The notes beneath the pieces are model-generated. The model saw nothing but the letters and a program-made list of their open reading frames with translations. It was not told where the DNA came from and ran no database searches. Below, in pieces: positions 23,202 through 33,645 of a DNA stretch of 64,000 nt. Position numbers and translations under genes: made by a program. The stretch comes from Notospermus geniculatus (lineage: Eukaryota; Nemertea; Pilidiophora; Heteronemertea; Lineidae). The number at the start of each line of letters is the position of its first letter. The first letter of the stretch is position 1. The stretch spans positions 791,486 to 855,485 of the forward strand of contig NMRB01000023.1 in the NCBI GenBank assembly GCA_002633025.1. Direction: 5' to 3'.

Positions 23202-24598
23202 ATGGCTTCTGATAAACTGTACAACTGGGATACCTTTACGGCCGAAATAACAGTCGAAAAAGAAACAACCACATCTTTTCTGAAAATGTTGACGAAGTAT
23301 TTCGGAGGTTACGTCTTGATAACAGTGGCAATCTTTGGATTGTTCGGAAATTTCGTTTCTCTGGTTATTTTTGTTCGACAGAGACACCGCGAGAGTGCAT
23401 GCGCCATGTTTTTAGGAGCGCTCGCGGTGGCCGATTTCGGAAGTATTTGTGCCTCAGTTAACTACTGGTTTTACTCAAACCTCTATCTCTTAACAGACCG
23501 TATGATCAACATACCAGTTGCAAGAACGAAAGGCCTCTGTATTTTTTTCAAATACTTTTGGTTGAATTGTAACTTTTTGTCCGCTTGGATCATTATTGCA
23601 TTTTCAGTAGAGCGAGCCATCGCTGTGTGGTTCCCCCTAAAAGTGGCATCATGACTGACGAAAAAACGACGCCGAAACGCGCTGCTCGGGTTATTCGGGT
23701 TCTCGGTCGTATGGTGGATGACATGTATCCCTGCATACGACTTGGTTGAATTGCCAGGACAATCGAGAATACTTTGTCTCTTCAATAACGAGATCAGACC
23801 GATGTGGTTGGTCATCGTTATGGTTGGCCAAGTACTCCTTTGCAACCAGCTGATGCCAGAGGTGAGTTTTACAAGTGTTCATTCATTATGCAGTGCTTTT
23901 GAAGAGACGGAACGGGTCGGTAGCACATGGTCTGCTTGCGATAGCTGCAAGCCGCCATTTACTATCAAGCCTTGTTTGAAATGGTCATCATCATTATTCT
24001 CTTCTTCAAGTGGGTACAATTTACCGTTGTAAAGATAGGCAAGTCAGTGGGTTCCACTCTGGGGGAGTTCTTTTCCAGGAAGACCTTGCTAAATTTCGTT
24101 GTGGAATTGCTGGCACAGGGCGTACGGTTTGATACAACGGCGAGAGATCACGAAAGTAGGTGGCAATCGTTGCGAATATGCCCCCAAATTAACCATTTCT
24201 TTTCATTACTGGTGGTCATCTTGATTGTGAACATCATCATCATTGCCGGCTTAATTCGTAACAGGAACCAAATGGCGAATAAAAAGACGGGAGGATCGAG
24301 CACGAAACAGCGTCGTCAGGAAGCCATGGTCGTATTTAATCTCCTGACTGTATCAACAGTCTTGTGGGTCGTGATGTCATCAAACGTAATCACGTGGGTA
24401 ATCTACTTTTATCACGAGTTCACAAACTTTGCCTACGTTTCGAAAGAGGGAAAAACTCTGATTGTGGACTTGGCGCTTTTTCACTATGCGATGCCTGTTT
24501 TTAACTACAGCCTTAATTTCATTATCTACTGCTACAATTTGCCTTTCTATCGCGAAGATTTGAAACGTTTGTTAAGTTGTTTGCCACCGGAGGATTAA
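23202..24598 (+). pseudogene. Tandem receptor copy 5 (subfamily A) with in-frame TGA
   Basis: Exon 1 is 23202-23861 and exon 2 is 24212-24598. The only interruption is TGA at 23652-23654, codon 151, in the context TCA TGA CTG ACG. This is the Trp position that is TGG in the intact copies. Downstream, exon 1 stays open to GAG|GTGAGT and exon 2 is open to TAA. GN, AVAD, ERA, both disulphide cysteines, helix 5 P-x7-N and NFIIY are all kept. The protein-defined acceptor is TTACTG|GTGGTC, ending in TG. Copies 5 and 7 are nearly identical in exons, intron and flanks and are the youngest pair in the array. It may be pseudogenic, recoded or edited at the TGA. Confidence 0.82.
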
Positions 24599-26026
24599 CT
24601 AACATCCTCCTCTTTGTAAGTGACAACGAGGGAACAAAGCTTGGATAATGGTTATGCTGGCGAACATTCTGACCAAGGTGGACCACATGATTGTGCCACT
24701 TGTCTACGACGATACATGTATTCCCGGATTTTCAATTACATGTACATGTACGACAATCACGCCTTTACGTCAAGTGTCGTGTTTGAAGGTGAGCACTGAT
24801 TGTGACGAGGGTACTATCAATTTTTTCTAAGGTCAATGAAAGAACCTCTGGTTACTATAGGAGGTGCCTAGGAAAATGCTTCCAAGTGCTACCGTAGCCC
24901 CTCTCGAGATACTACATGTACATGTACATGTACTTATGTTTTTGTGCATAGGGCTGGTTTGATTGTACAAACAGAATATGAAGACGTACTGAACTGCAAG
25001 GATTGGCCGGGCGATATACGACTACCAGTCGATGTCTTAAGCGCCTGTGGCACGCACTGCAACAGGTGAAGATTTTTTCGGCTGATAAAAAATACACCCA
25101 CAAATACAGATCCTTTCCCTACAGTAATGTTGAAGGGAAATCTAAAGTGCAAATGCCTGACCCTAAAGCAATATCTTGATCAGCAACTACACATGTGACA
25201 GATGGCAATGATGTAGGAACACATTCAAATGTCACTGGTTGCAAGGTCAATGACATGAAAAAGTCTCTTGATCCATCACAATGAATGAAATATCGTAATA
25301 CTATCCTGGATACCATAGGGGGACTAGGCGTCCGGTTATTAGACAGCGTCTCATCACACAAAGGTTTTAAATTCATTCAGTCGGAGGGATATGAAAAACG
25401 CGTTGTTCTATCAGACAAGTTACATGTAACTTGCTCATTCAAATGCAATCTGAGAAACTATCCAGAAAGCTGTACTAGTACATGTATATTTCAGCAGCTA
25501 CTGATGTTAACTTTATGCACAAGAGGTGGAGCCGGTTATTCAGGGCCGCAGCAAACCCGTGAGGTCCATTTAGCGCGACCAGCAAGTTCAAGATAGGAGT
25601 GATGGAGGCCATCGGGCAAAAATTGCAATATTGTGGAAATGGCAGGAATTATTTCCTTCAGGAGTTAAACAACGACATAATGATTCATTGAGCAGAAATT
25701 CTCTGTCAAAAAGTTAAAGGAGTTAGACGCCGAAGTTGTAAACAAGCTGGTTTGTTTACAAATATGGTCGGCAAACTAGTTTTATTCCTTCGTGCAGGTG
25801 GCAGCACCCGTGATCGTTAGACTGGTTCCCGGTCCGATGCAACTCACTCACAATATTCACGTCAGTACATATCACCGACAATATGTGGCAGCACCGCAGG
25901 CGTCCGTGGATAGAGAACCAGTGAGTGAGTGTTTACAACTTCGGCGTCTAACTCCTTTATAAAGCTGACCAACAAAGCCACCACAACGTCTCACGAGAGG
26001 AGGACTGCTACGACGACGAGAGTACA
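24599..26026 (+). promoter_or_regulatory. 3' flank of copy 5 and upstream module of copy 6
   Basis: Carries the array 3' flank with dense ACATGTAC palindromes (24714-24750 and 24913-24933). The upstream module follows (TTTGATTGTACA near 24958, CAATCTGAGAAACTATCC near 25446). A TTAA-flanked MITE sits at 25714-25959, about 70 bp before the start codon of copy 6, so it may alter that promoter or 5' UTR. Confidence 0.5.
25714..25959. mobile_element. TTAA-target MITE, family TTAAAGGAG, copy A
   Basis: Inverted ends TTAAAGGAGTTAGACGCC and its complement GGCGTCTAACTCCTTTA, continuing as GAAGTTGTAAAC/GTTTACAACTTC. The corresponding site upstream of copy 8 (CAAAAGGTTAAGCTACC, about 32108) is empty and has a single TTAA, so TTAA is the duplicated target. 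No ORF. Confidence 0.88.
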
Positions 26027-27492
26027 ATGGCGGCTGTTAAGCTGTACACCTCGGACATGTCGGATGTCTTTACAGCGGAAATAACAGCCGAACAAGACAC
26101 AACCAGAACTTCTTTTCTGAAAATGCTGACGAAATATTTCGGAGGTTACGTTGTGATAACAGTGGCAATCTTAGGCTTACTCGGAAATTTCTTATCTCTC
26201 GTTATTTTTGTTCGGCAGAGACATCGGGAGAGTGCATGCGCCATGTTTTTAGGAGCGCTCGCAGTGGCCGATTTCGGTAGTATTAGTGCTGCGGTTAACT
26301 TTTGGGTTTACTCAAACCTCTATCTCTTAACAGACCGGATGATCAACATACCAATTGCAAGAACGAAAGGTCTCTGCATTTTCTTCAAATATTTTTGGTT
26401 GAATTGTAACTTTTTGTCTGCTTGGATCATTATTGCATTTGCAGTGGAGCGAGCCATCGCTGTGTGGTTTCCGCTTAAAGTGACATCATGGCTGACGAAA
26501 AAGCGACGCCGAAACGCACTCTTTGGGTTGTTCGGGTTCTCAGTCGTTTGGTGGATGACATGTATCCCTTCATATGACTTGGTTGAATTGCCTGGACAAT
26601 CGAGAATACTTTGTCTCTTCAATAACGAGATCAGACCGATGTGGTTGGTCATCGTTATGGTAGGCCAAATAGCCCTTAGCAACATGTTGATGCCAGAGGT
26701 GAGTTTGACACGTCTTGATTCACTTCATTTCCGCAGGGAAATGCATTGAAGGAGACGAACGGCTCGGTAGCCAATGGACTCATTGAGTGAGCTGGAAAGC
26801 CTTCTTCGGATTTATAGGCCTGCTTCTGATGCCGTCGCCGTCACCCGCCGTAATAAATACACTAGCATACGCTTGCAGCCGGCCAACCATAGGCATCTGC
26901 ATTACATGTAGGTTAGGCGCCGCGAACCGGTGTGACAGGGATCAAAGTCCCGGTGGAATCAAAGCCCGGTCTTATTGTTCAGCGAGGGATTAGAATATAT
27001 GGCTACCGTGATCATTCCAATATAACCTAACAATAGCGGGCTATTGGACTTGCATTCCTACGACGTTGATTCCTGCCACACCTGCCTAGCGTATTACGGC
27101 ACAGATCAACTTCAATCTTATTTTCGAAGTGCATACATCAGTAATTTTCATGGTATTTAATATAATGTCCCTCTAAGATTTATAGCATGACAACGGGACT
27201 ACTCAGGGGACGTTTTTCCTGTAGATAGTGGAATTTATTGACAATAGATCAAGACTAGCTTGCGATGCCAGCATCGCAATGAGAGTAGGTTAAGTTCAAT
27301 CATTGCGAACGTCGGCAAAATTAAACATTTCTTTTCATAACTGGTCGTCATCTTGATTGTGAACACCATCATCATTGCCGGCTTGGTTCGCAACAGGAAC
27401 CAAATGGTGGCGGACAAAAAGACGGGAGGATCGAGCACGAAACAGCGTCGACAGGAAGTCATGGTCGTGGTCAACCTTCTGACTGTATCAAC
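26027..27492 (+). CDS. Tandem receptor copy 6 (subfamily B), exon 2 cut at an assembly break
   Basis: Exon 1 (26027-26698, 224 codons) is fully open. It has GN in helix 1, AVAD in helix 2, ERA at the DRY site, a TGG Trp codon before LTKKRRR, and ends MPE at GAG|GTGAGT. Exon 2 starts at 27344 after ATAACTG (a TG acceptor as in the other copies) and reads through the loop 3 and early helix 6 sequence. It stops matching exactly at a single N (27493). After that the sequence is unrelated and the rest of helices 6-7 is not found. The likeliest cause is an assembly join; a real deletion or insertion is possible. The in-frame loop 3 motif has EVMVVVN in place of EAMVVVN. Confidence 0.82.
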
Positions 27493-27493
27493 N
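27493..27493. other. Single ambiguous base at the break of copy 6
   Basis: One N sits exactly where exon 2 similarity ends. It marks a probable misjoin or collapsed gap in this highly repetitive array. Confidence 0.9.
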
Positions 27494-29325
27494 TATGGAT
27501 AAACTAACAAATAGATAAACAAATTTAAATACAGCAAGTGGCAAGGTGGATAGGGTGAGATGGGAGGTCCCTTTGTCCGTGACACTGCACGGCAGGAATT
27601 TTATTTGCTACATGGACCGATTGAAAAAATACCGGGCGGTGGCGCAGGAGGTATCGCTCGCCTGACGTTCGAATGGATTCATCAACTGGAAAATGGTTGG
27701 AGTGATTTTTTGGCGGTCGCACCGCTGGAAAATCGCGTGAATGGATTCTTGGCCTTAGGCCTGCTTTCCATTGGAGCGTTTCCGTGCGCGGAAACGCTCG
27801 AAAGCAGTAGGGAGTTTTCGCAAAGCCCCCGAAACGCCAACGTGAACGTCTATCCTTTTGTTCGGTGCTCTCTTCGTGGCATCGAACAATGGATTTGGCG
27901 TTCGCGTTGGCGTTTCGGGGGCTTTGCCAAAACTCCCTATTGTTTTGACCAACGACGCGGAAACAAACAATGCTTTCGAGCGTTTCCGCGCACCGGAACA
28001 CTCCAATGGAAAGCAGCCCTAAGCTTAAGAATCCATTCACGCGATTTTCGTGCTGCGCGACTCTGTAGGCGTGATCATTCTACCTCCCAACATTTGCCCA
28101 TTATGGTTGACGACACGATCGAGTATGTCAAATTCATCGAGATAGCTTCAACATCACCATGGTCGAACCCGGCGCCTGGTTCCTGTTACAGACCTGCCGA
28201 ACACGCTTTTTCGAAGCACCTGATAAGACAACATGGTACCTGCTGCACAAAGACCACCTTTCAAAGGTCCTTGTCAGGACCAAAACGGCTCTTCTAAGGG
28301 CCCCAAATTATTTAAAAAGAGACCTATCTATTAACCAGTTGTTATCGCTTGTTACGCCACTGGCGTGGTAGTATATGATGTCATTTCCCGTGCAAAGAGT
28401 GCCCTCTTTTGGCCATCTAATGAACAAAAAAACAGCGCCACCTATTGACATACCATCACTATTTCCGGCTCCAGTCTCATAGACTTCATTTGACCTATTG
28501 TTCTAAGAACAATAGCGTTCCGATGTCCAGCAAATGTTTTGAGCGCCTCTGGCAAACGCTGCGACGAATGGAGATTTCTTCGGAAGAGATCAGTGAAAAT
28601 CTCCACTCGTCTCACGACCGACGCCGCATACAACAAGGCGAGTGCACTCACTTCGCAATGAAAGAAGATCTTTATCGCCGATTTTCACAATTCAAACTTT
28701 CCCTGCAGACGTTGTTGAAGGGAAACTTAGCGTGAGCCTAAAAACAATGTTTTCATCAACAAGTACATGTAATCTGACAACAAGTACAGTAGGAACACAT
28801 TCAAATATCACCAGTTGCTGGGTCATTTACAAGAAAAGGTTTCTTGATTCATCACAATGAATGAAATAATATCTGGACACCAATAGATAGGCGTTCGGTT
28901 TATCAGACACCGTCTGATTTCACAAAAGATTTAAAACCATTAAAAATTCTGTGATGAGAAAAAAACTTTGTTCTAATATAACGATACCTTATAAATACAA
29001 TCTGAGACGCTATTTACTATTCGTATATATTTCAGCAGCTTCTAATGTAACTTTCGGAGCTGATGCACAAGAGGTGCAGCCGGTTGTTCAGGGCTGAAAG
29101 AAGCACGTGAGGTACATAAATCACGTTGAAGGATACAAACGACATGGGCAAAAACTGCAATATCGTGCAAGTGGCAGGAAGTTACTTTTCAGGAGTTGAA
29201 CAACGATATGACCCTGCATTAAGCTGAAAATTTCCCCAATTCTACATGTATCTATGGTGAGAGTTATGCTGACCAACCGAGAAAACGTCCCATGACAGAT
29301 GATTGCTACGACGAATGACAGCACA
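27494..29325. other. Non-array insert, then upstream module of copy 7
   Basis: 27494 to about 28440 has no counterpart in the other spacers and holds a large inverted repeat (27731-28046). From about 28520 the sequence is the subfamily A upstream module (CCGATGTCCAGCAAATG, CCCTGCAGACGTTGTTG, CAATCTGAGACGC), leading to the ATG of copy 7. The 245-codon frame at 27560-28297 is a by-product of the GC-rich inverted repeat. Confidence 0.6.
27731..28046. mobile_element. GC-rich inverted-repeat element, about 316 bp
   Basis: The ends AATCGCGTGAATGGATTCTT and its complement enclose long imperfect arms. The arms share CTTTCCATTGGAG, GAGCGTTTCCG and CCCCCGAAACGCCAACG, which recur inverted. Both strands stay open over most of it, giving misleading ORFs. 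No known domain. Confidence 0.8.
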
Positions 29326-30754
29326 ATGGCGGCTGATAAATTGTACATATCGAATATCTTTACGGCCGAAATAACAGTCGAAAAAGAAACAACCACATCT
29401 TTTCTGAAAATGCTGACGAAGTATTTCGGAGGTTACGTCTTGATAACAGTAGCAGTCTTCGGATTGTTCGGAAATTTCGTTTCTCTGGTTATTTTTGTTC
29501 GACAGAGACACCGCGAGAGTGCGTGCGCCATGTTTTTAGGAGCGCTCGCGGTGGCCGATTTCGGAAGTATTTGTGCCTCAGTTAACTACTGGTTTTACTC
29601 AAACCTCTATCTCTTAACAGACCGTATGATCAACATACCAGTTGCAAGAACGAAAGGCCTGTGTATTTTTTTCAAATACTTTTGGTTGAATTGTAACTTT
29701 TTGTCCGCTTGGATCATTATTGCATTTTCAGTAGAGCGAGCCATCGCTGTGTGGTTCCCCCTAAAAGTGGCATCATGACTGACGAAAAAACGACGCCGAA
29801 ACGCGCTGCTCCGATTATTCGGGTTCTCAGTTGTTTGGTGGATGACATGTATCCCTGCATATGACTTGGTTGAATTGCCAGGACAATCGAGAATACTTTG
29901 TCTCTTCAATAACGAGATCAGACCGATGTGGTTGGTCATCGTTATGGTTGGCCAAGTTCTCCTTTGCAACCAGCTGATGCCAGAGGTGAGTTTTACACAC
30001 GTGTTCATTCATTCTGCAGTGCTTTTGAAGAGACGGAACGGGTTGGTAGCACATGGTCTGCTTGCGATAGCTGCAAGTCGCCATTTACTATCAAGCCTTG
30101 TTTGAAATGGTCACCGTCATTATTCTCTTCTTCAGTTGGGTAAAATTTACCGTTGAATGTTCCCTAAAGGTAAGCAAGTCAGTGGGTTCCACTCTGGGGG
30201 AGTTTTTTCCAGAAGACCTTGGTGAATTTCGTTGAACAATAGATTGATACTGATATGTGGAATTGCTGGCACAGGGTGTACGGTTTGATACAACGGCGAG
30301 AGATCACGAAAGTAGGTGGCAATTGTTGCGAATATCCCCCAAAATTAACCATTTCTTTTCATTACTGGTGGTCATCTTGATTGTGAACATCATCATCATT
30401 GCCGGCTTAATTCGTAACAGGAACCAAATGGCGAATAAAAAGACGGGAGGATCGAGCACGAAACAGCGTCGACAGGAAGCCATGGTCGTATTTAATCTTT
30501 TGACCGTATCAACAGTCTTCTGGATCGTGATGTCATCAAACGTAATCACATGGGTAATCTACTTTTATCACGAGTTCACAAACTTTGCCTACATTTCGAA
30601 AGAGGGAAAAACTCTGATTGTGGACTTGGCGCTTTTTCACTATGCGATGCCTGTTTTTAACTACAGCCTTAATTTCATAAGCTACTGCTACAATTTGCCT
30701 TTCTACCGCGAAGATTTGAAACGTTTGTTAAGGTGTTTGCCACCGGAGGATTAG
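29326..30754 (+). pseudogene. Tandem receptor copy 7 (subfamily A) with in-frame TGA
   Basis: Exon 1 is 29326-29985 and exon 2 is 30368-30754. As in copy 5, the only stop is TGA at 29776-29778 (codon 151, TCA TGA CTG), and the frame is open before and after it. Exon 1 ends MPE at GAG|GTGAGT. Exon 2 follows TTACTG with no AG. Helix 7 reads NFISYC where the others have NFIIYC, a polar change. Copies 5 and 7 with their flanks are near duplicates, so the TGA predates that duplication. Read at face value the product ends after helix 4; suppression or editing would give about 348 residues. Confidence 0.82.
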
Positions 30755-32179
30755 CCACATTACACCAGGCACCCTGTATCCATCTCTTAAGTCACAACGA
30801 GGGAACAAAGCTAGGCTGATGGTTATGCTGGCGAAGATTCTGACCAAGGTGGACCACATGATTGTGCCACTTGTCTACGACGATACATGTATTCCCGGAT
30901 TTTCAATTACATGTACGTGTACATGTACGACAATCACGCCTTTACGTCAAGTGTTGTGTTTGAAGGTGAGCACTGTTTGTGACGAGGGTACTATCATTTG
31001 TTTCTAAGGTCAATGAAAGAACCTCTGGTCACGATAGCAGGTGCCTAGGACAATGCTTCCAAGTGCTACCGTAGCCCCTTTCGAGATACTACATGTACAT
31101 GTACTTATGTTTAGGGCTGGTTTGATTGTACAAACAGAATAGGAAGACGTACTGTACTGCAAGGATTGGCCGGGCGATGCACAACGACCAGTCAATGTCT
31201 ACATCGCCTGTGGCACGTGCTGCAACAGGTGAAGATTTTCGGCTGATAAAAAATCTCTATGTCTCACAACCACAAATACAGATCCTTTCCCTAAAGTAAT
31301 GTTAAAGGAGCTGGACGTCCAAGTTGTAAACAAACTGGTTTGTTTACAAACAGTGGCCAGCAAACTAGTTTTATTCCTTCGTGAAGGTGGCAGCACCAGT
31401 GATCGTTAGACTGGTGCCCGGGCCAATGCAACTCACTCACGATATTCACGTCAGTACATATCACCGACAATAGGTGGCAGCACCGCAGGCGTCGCGTGGA
31501 TAGAGAACCAGTGAGTGAGTGTTTACAACTTGGACGTCCAGCTCCTTTAAGGGAAATCTAAAGTGCAATGCCTGAGCCTAAAGCAATATCTTGATCAGCA
31601 ACTAGATGTGACAGAAATAAAAACCGTAGGAACACATTCAAATATCACCAGTTGCAAGGTCAATGACATGAAAAAGTCTCTTGATCCATCACAATGAATG
31701 AAATATCGTAATATTATCCGGGATACCAACTAGTAAAGTGGGACTAGGCGTTCGGTTTATTAGAGTCTCATTACACAAAGGTTTTAAATTCACTCAGTCG
31801 AAGGGATATGAAAAACGCGTTGTTCTATCAGACAAGTTAACTTGATCATTCAAATGCAATCTGAGAAACTCTCCAGAAACTGTATATTTCAGCAGCTACT
31901 GATGTAACTTTATGCACAAGAGGTGGAGCCGGCTATTTAGGGCTGGAACGAACCGGTGAGGTCCATTTATCGTGACCAACAAGTTCAAAGTAGGAGTGAT
32001 GGAAAGGCCACCGGGCAAAAACTGCAATATCGTGGAAATGGCAGGAATTATTTCCTTCAGGAGTTAAACAACGACAAAATGATTCATTAAGCTGAAATTC
32101 TCTGGCAAAAGGTTAAGCTACCAACAAAACCACTACAACATCTCACGAGAGAAGGATTGCTAGGACGAGCGACAGTGCA
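30755..32179 (+). promoter_or_regulatory. 3' flank of copy 7 and upstream module of copy 8
   Basis: Nearly identical to the spacer between copies 5 and 6, except that the TTAA MITE lies in a different place (31302-31550). It includes the ACATGTACGTGTACATGTAC cluster near 30910. It ends in ACAGTGCAATGG at the start codon of copy 8. Confidence 0.5.
31302..31550. mobile_element. TTAA-target MITE, family TTAAAGGAG, copy B
   Basis: The ends TTAAAGGAGCTGGACGTCC and GGACGTCCAGCTCCTTTAA are perfect complements. They differ from copy A at several bases on both arms in a matched way. The interior matches copy A (GTTTGTTTACAAA, CAACTCACTCAC). The empty site in the spacer of copies 5/6 reads GTAATGTTGAAGGG (about 25124), so this is an independent insertion. 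Confidence 0.88.
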
Positions 32180-33645
32180 ATGGCGGCTGTTAAGCTGTAC
32201 ACCTCGGATGTCTTTACAGCGGAAATAACAGCCGAACAAGAGACAACCAGAACCTCTTTTCTGAAAATGCTGACGAAGTATTTCGGAGGGTACGTTGTAA
32301 TCACAGTGGCAATCTTCGGATTGTTCGGAAATTTCTTATCTCTAGTTATTTTTGTTCGGCAGAGACACCGGGAGAGCGCGTCCGCCATGTTTTTAGGAGC
32401 GCTCGCGGTGGCCGATTTCGGAAGTATTTGTGCTGCGGTTAATTACTGGTTTTATTCATACCTCTATCTCCTTACGGACCGGATGATCAACATACCAGTT
32501 GCAAGAACGAAAGGCCTCTGCATTTTCTTCAAATATTTTTGGCTGAATTGTAACTTTTTGTCTGGTTGGATCATTATTGCATTTTCAGTGGAGCGAGCCA
32601 TCGCTGTGTGGTTTCCGCTCAAAGTGGCATCATGGTTGACGAAAAAACGACGCCGAAATGCTCTGCTCGGGTTATTCGGGTTCTCAGTCGTTTGGTGGAT
32701 GACATGTATCCCTGCATACGACTTGGTTGAATTGCCAGGACAATCGAGAATACTTTGTCTCTTCAATAACGAGATCAGACCGATGTGGTTGGTCGTAGTT
32801 ATGGTAAGCCAAGTGGCCCTTTGCAACCAGATAATGCCAGAGGTGAGTTTTACACGTGTCCATTCATTTCATTTCCTCAGGGAAATGCTTTGAAGAAGAC
32901 GAAACGGCTCGGTAGCCAATGGGCTCCTTGCGTTAGCCGCATAGATACTGCCATCCAGAAAGGCACAGGCGAACTTCAATCTTGTTTTCGAAGTGTATAC
33001 ACCAGTAATTTTACACGGTGTTCAAGTTAGAATGTCCCTGGAAGATTAGCATGACAACGGGGACTACTCTGGGGACGTTTTTTCCTGGAGACCTTGTAGA
33101 ATTCATTGAAAAACTTATGAAGACTAATGTGAGAAATATTGCTTGTAAAGGGCATATACGTTATTTGGGATGCCAGCATGGCAATGTGAGAACACGAAAA
33201 TAAGTTAAGTTCAATCATTGCGAATGTCGGCAAAATTAACCATTTCTTCTCATTAATGGTCGTCATCTTGATTGTGAACACCATCATCATTGCCGGCTTG
33301 GTTCGCAACAGGAACCTAATGGCGGCGGAGAAAACGGGAGGATCGAATACGAAACAGCGTCGACAGGAAGCCATGGTCGTGGTCAACCTTCTGACTGTAT
33401 CAACAGTTTTCTGGGTGGTGATGTCGTCATACGTAGTCACGTGGGTAATCTATTTTTATCACGAGTTCACAAACTTCGCCTACATTTCAGAAGAGGGAAA
33501 AACTCTGATTGTAGACTTGGCGCTTTTTCATTATGCCACGCCCGTTTTTAACTACAGTATTAATTTCATTATCTATTGCTACAATTTGCCTTTCTATCGC
33601 GAAGATTTGAAACGATTGATGAGGTGTGTACCACCAAAGGAGTAG
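32180..33645 (+). CDS. Tandem receptor copy 8 (subfamily B), intact
   Basis: Exon 1 (32180-32842, 221 codons) plus exon 2 (33259-33645) encode a 349-residue rhodopsin-class receptor with no disruption. It keeps GN (helix 1), AVAD (helix 2), the paired cysteines, ERA at the DRY position, TGG before LTKKRRR, helix 5 P-x7-N across the splice, and NFIIY. The cysteine of the RESACAM block is replaced by serine (RESASAM). The donor is GAG|GTGAGT and the acceptor region reads CATTAATG|GTCGTC. A TTAAC branch-point-like motif and a short pyrimidine run lie about 20 bases upstream, but there is no AG. Good start context (GCAATGG). Confidence 0.9.

Noticed and set aside
27560-28297. 245-codon plus-strand open frame
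   Set aside because: It runs across a GC-rich inverted repeat that also opens the minus strand. No domain, and composition explains it.
33018-33203. Possible middle exon within the receptor intron
   Set aside because: The sequence is shared among introns, but its frame is broken by indels in other copies. Including it would break the helix 5 Pro-to-Asn spacing.
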